In this document: in pieces, positions 5,346-6,411 of the stretch | How positions within the stretch are numbered: position 1 is the first letter of the stretch | Layout of the letters: the number at the start of each line of letters is the position of its first letter | Source of the DNA: Acidobacteriota bacterium | Lineage (GTDB): Bacteria; Acidobacteriota; Terriglobia; Bryobacterales; Bryobacteraceae | Assembly (NCBI GenBank): GCA_026394095.1 | Contig: JAPKYY010000936.1 | Location: 1 to 6,411 of the forward strand | Length of the DNA stretch: 6,411 nt | Direction: 5' to 3' | Translations under genes and position numbers: made by a program | Notes under the pieces: generated by a model | The model's input: the letters and a program-made list of their open reading frames with translations, nothing else | Databases searched by the model: none | What the model was told of the DNA's origin: nothing

Positions 5346-6411
5346 TTGATTTCGGAACCACATCTGGCAGTTGACTGGCAAGGCGTGGTGCCCAGTGTAG
5401 ACTCGGTACCGGCGGTTTTCCTGATTCATATGAAGAAGGGGCCGCCGTACCTGGCTCGAACGACAATGCTGAAGCGGCGGCTGACGCGGTTGCTTGCGCC
5501 AAAGAGTGGAAGCCGCCTGATTGACCTCTCGACGCTGGCTGAACGGATCGAGATCTGGTACACGCCTTCGCGTCTTGAGCAGACTCTGAACTTCTATTCC
5601 CTGGCCAAGCTGCATTTTGGCGATACTTACAAGAAAATTGTCAGTCTGCCATCGCCGCCCTATCTGAAAGTGTTGTTGAACAATCCCTTTCCACGAACCA
5701 TGATCACGTCGCGGTTGAGTGGAAAGGAAAATCTGTTTTTTGGGCCGTTTCGGAACCGGGCAGAGGCGGATCGCTGGGAGAGCGAGGCGCTGGACTTCTT
5801 TCAGATTCGCCGCTGTGAGGAAGAGCTAGACCCGAATCCGGATCACCCTGGGTGTATCTACGGCGAGATGAACCAGTGCATGCGGCCTTGCCAGGATGTG
5901 GTTGGTATCAATGAATACTCGTCCGAGGTGAAGCGCCTGACGGACTTCATCGAAACGCAGGGCCATAGCTTACAAGAGGCGGTTGCGCATGCGCGAGACC
6001 GGGCCAGCGAGAATATGGAATTTGAAGAGGCGGCTAGACAGCATCGCCGATTTGAGAAGGTGGAAGCGCTGCTGCGGCTGGCGAGCGAAATTACCACTGA
6101 TATCCGTTTTGCCAACGGCGTGAGTGCGGTGAAGATGGATGGCGGCGTGCAGCTTTACTTCTTGCTCGATGGCCTGTGGCAGGCACCTATTGCTTTCGAT
6201 ATGAAGATGCAGGCGGGAGAATCGATGGACCGCCGATTGCGGCAGATTGTGGAAGAACTGCCTGTGCCTCGCCCGACGCTGAAGGATCGTGAAGAACACC
6301 TCGCTTTGCTCTCGCGCTGGTTTTTTTCGACTTCGCGCGATAGCGAATGGCTGACTTTTGCTTCCCGCGCCGAGATCCCCTATCGAAAATTGGTGCGGTT
6401 GATCTCGAGGG
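5346..6411 (+). CDS. UvrC-like protein with degenerate GIY-YIG domain (3' end beyond window)
   Basis: 355 codons are visible. Family landmarks run in order. A degenerate GIY-YIG region covers residues 16-100: PAVF at 22-25 stands where PGVY is usual, YLART at 35-39 where Y(V/I)GK is usual, and LKRRL (42-46) keeps the arginine helix. The later segment LEQTLNFYSL has Phe83 where UvrC has its metal-binding Glu. Next comes a typical UvrC linker (PYLKV, FPRTMIT, FFGPF). Four cysteines, C157, C170, C178 and C182 (CX12CX7CX3C), match the cluster of E. coli UvrC, reported to bind iron-sulfur. A UVR motif with NMEFEEAARQHRRFEKVEAL (223-242) would contact UvrB. The C-terminal part seen so far shows no clear endonuclease-V-like core; the rest lies outside the window. 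TTG 5346 follows an in-frame TAA at 5334 and has a poor ribosome binding site; GTG 5385 is an alternative. Homology to UvrC is secure, nuclease activity doubtful. Confidence 0.85.
   Translation, partial: MISEPHLAVDWQGVVPSVDSVPAVFLIHMKKGPPYLARTTMLKRRLTRLLAPKSGSRLIDLSTLAERIEIWYTPSRLEQTLNFYSLAKLHFGDTYKKIVSLPSPPYLKVLLNNPFPRTMITSRLSGKENLFFGPFRNRAEADRWESEALDFFQIRRCEEELDPNPDHPGCIYGEMNQCMRPCQDVVGINEYSSEVKRLTDFIETQGHSLQEAVAHARDRASENMEFEEAARQHRRFEKVEALLRLASEITTDIRFANGVSAVKMDGGVQLYFLLDGLWQAPIAFDMKMQAGESMDRRLRQIVEELPVPRPTLKDREEHLALLSRWFFSTSRDSEWLTFASRAEIPYRKLVRLISR

Noticed and set aside
5319..5615. Minus-strand open frame of 98 codons over the UvrC-like start
   Set aside because: It is antisense to the UvrC-like N-terminal region and the end of the secreted protein gene; no ribosome binding site or motif supports it.

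Overview
The window looks like ordinary chromosomal DNA of a moderately GC-rich bacterium. I read the protein flavours (a lysine-less NAD-epimerase-like protein beside a DapA-superfamily gene, a DUF4139 secreted protein, and a UvrC-like protein with a degenerate GIY-YIG domain) as most like Acidobacteriota, perhaps the Solibacter/Bryobacter group. This placement is recognition from memory, not a search. Start codons are often non-ATG: GTG or TTG in four of the six gene loci. No RNA genes, mobile elements, CRISPR arrays or convincing terminators were seen.

Layout: two divergent, tightly packed gene groups meet near 2590-2600. On the minus strand (transcribed right to left) are a GNAT acetyltransferase with a second C-terminal domain (2590-1829), an NAD-dependent epimerase/dehydratase-like protein (1836-799, overlapping the previous stop by 8 nt), and a dihydrodipicolinate synthase/N-acetylneuraminate lyase superfamily protein (799 to beyond base 1, 1-nt overlap, GTG start). 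The overlaps point to one translationally coupled operon. The DapA-like and epimerase-like pair may act on a sugar acid or related carbonyl compound, but the substrate cannot be read from the sequence.

On the plus strand are a DUF4139 secreted protein gene (2600-4568) broken by a one-base frameshift near 2942-2954, a small secreted protein of unknown function (4616-5332, TTG start with a good ribosome binding site), and a UvrC-like protein (5346 to beyond the window end, TTG start). The UvrC-like protein keeps the four-cysteine cluster and the UvrB-binding UVR motif but has lost recognisable GIY-YIG catalytic residues. The gaps of 47 and 13 bp make co-transcription possible.

Most worth a second look: (1) the frameshift that splits an otherwise intact DUF4139 gene; (2) the UvrC homologue with a dead-looking nuclease domain; (3) the 9-bp divergent gap, where a -10-like hexamer overlaps the opposite gene's start codon and could give a leaderless transcript. 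I do not see a clear, wholly new multi-gene system here.
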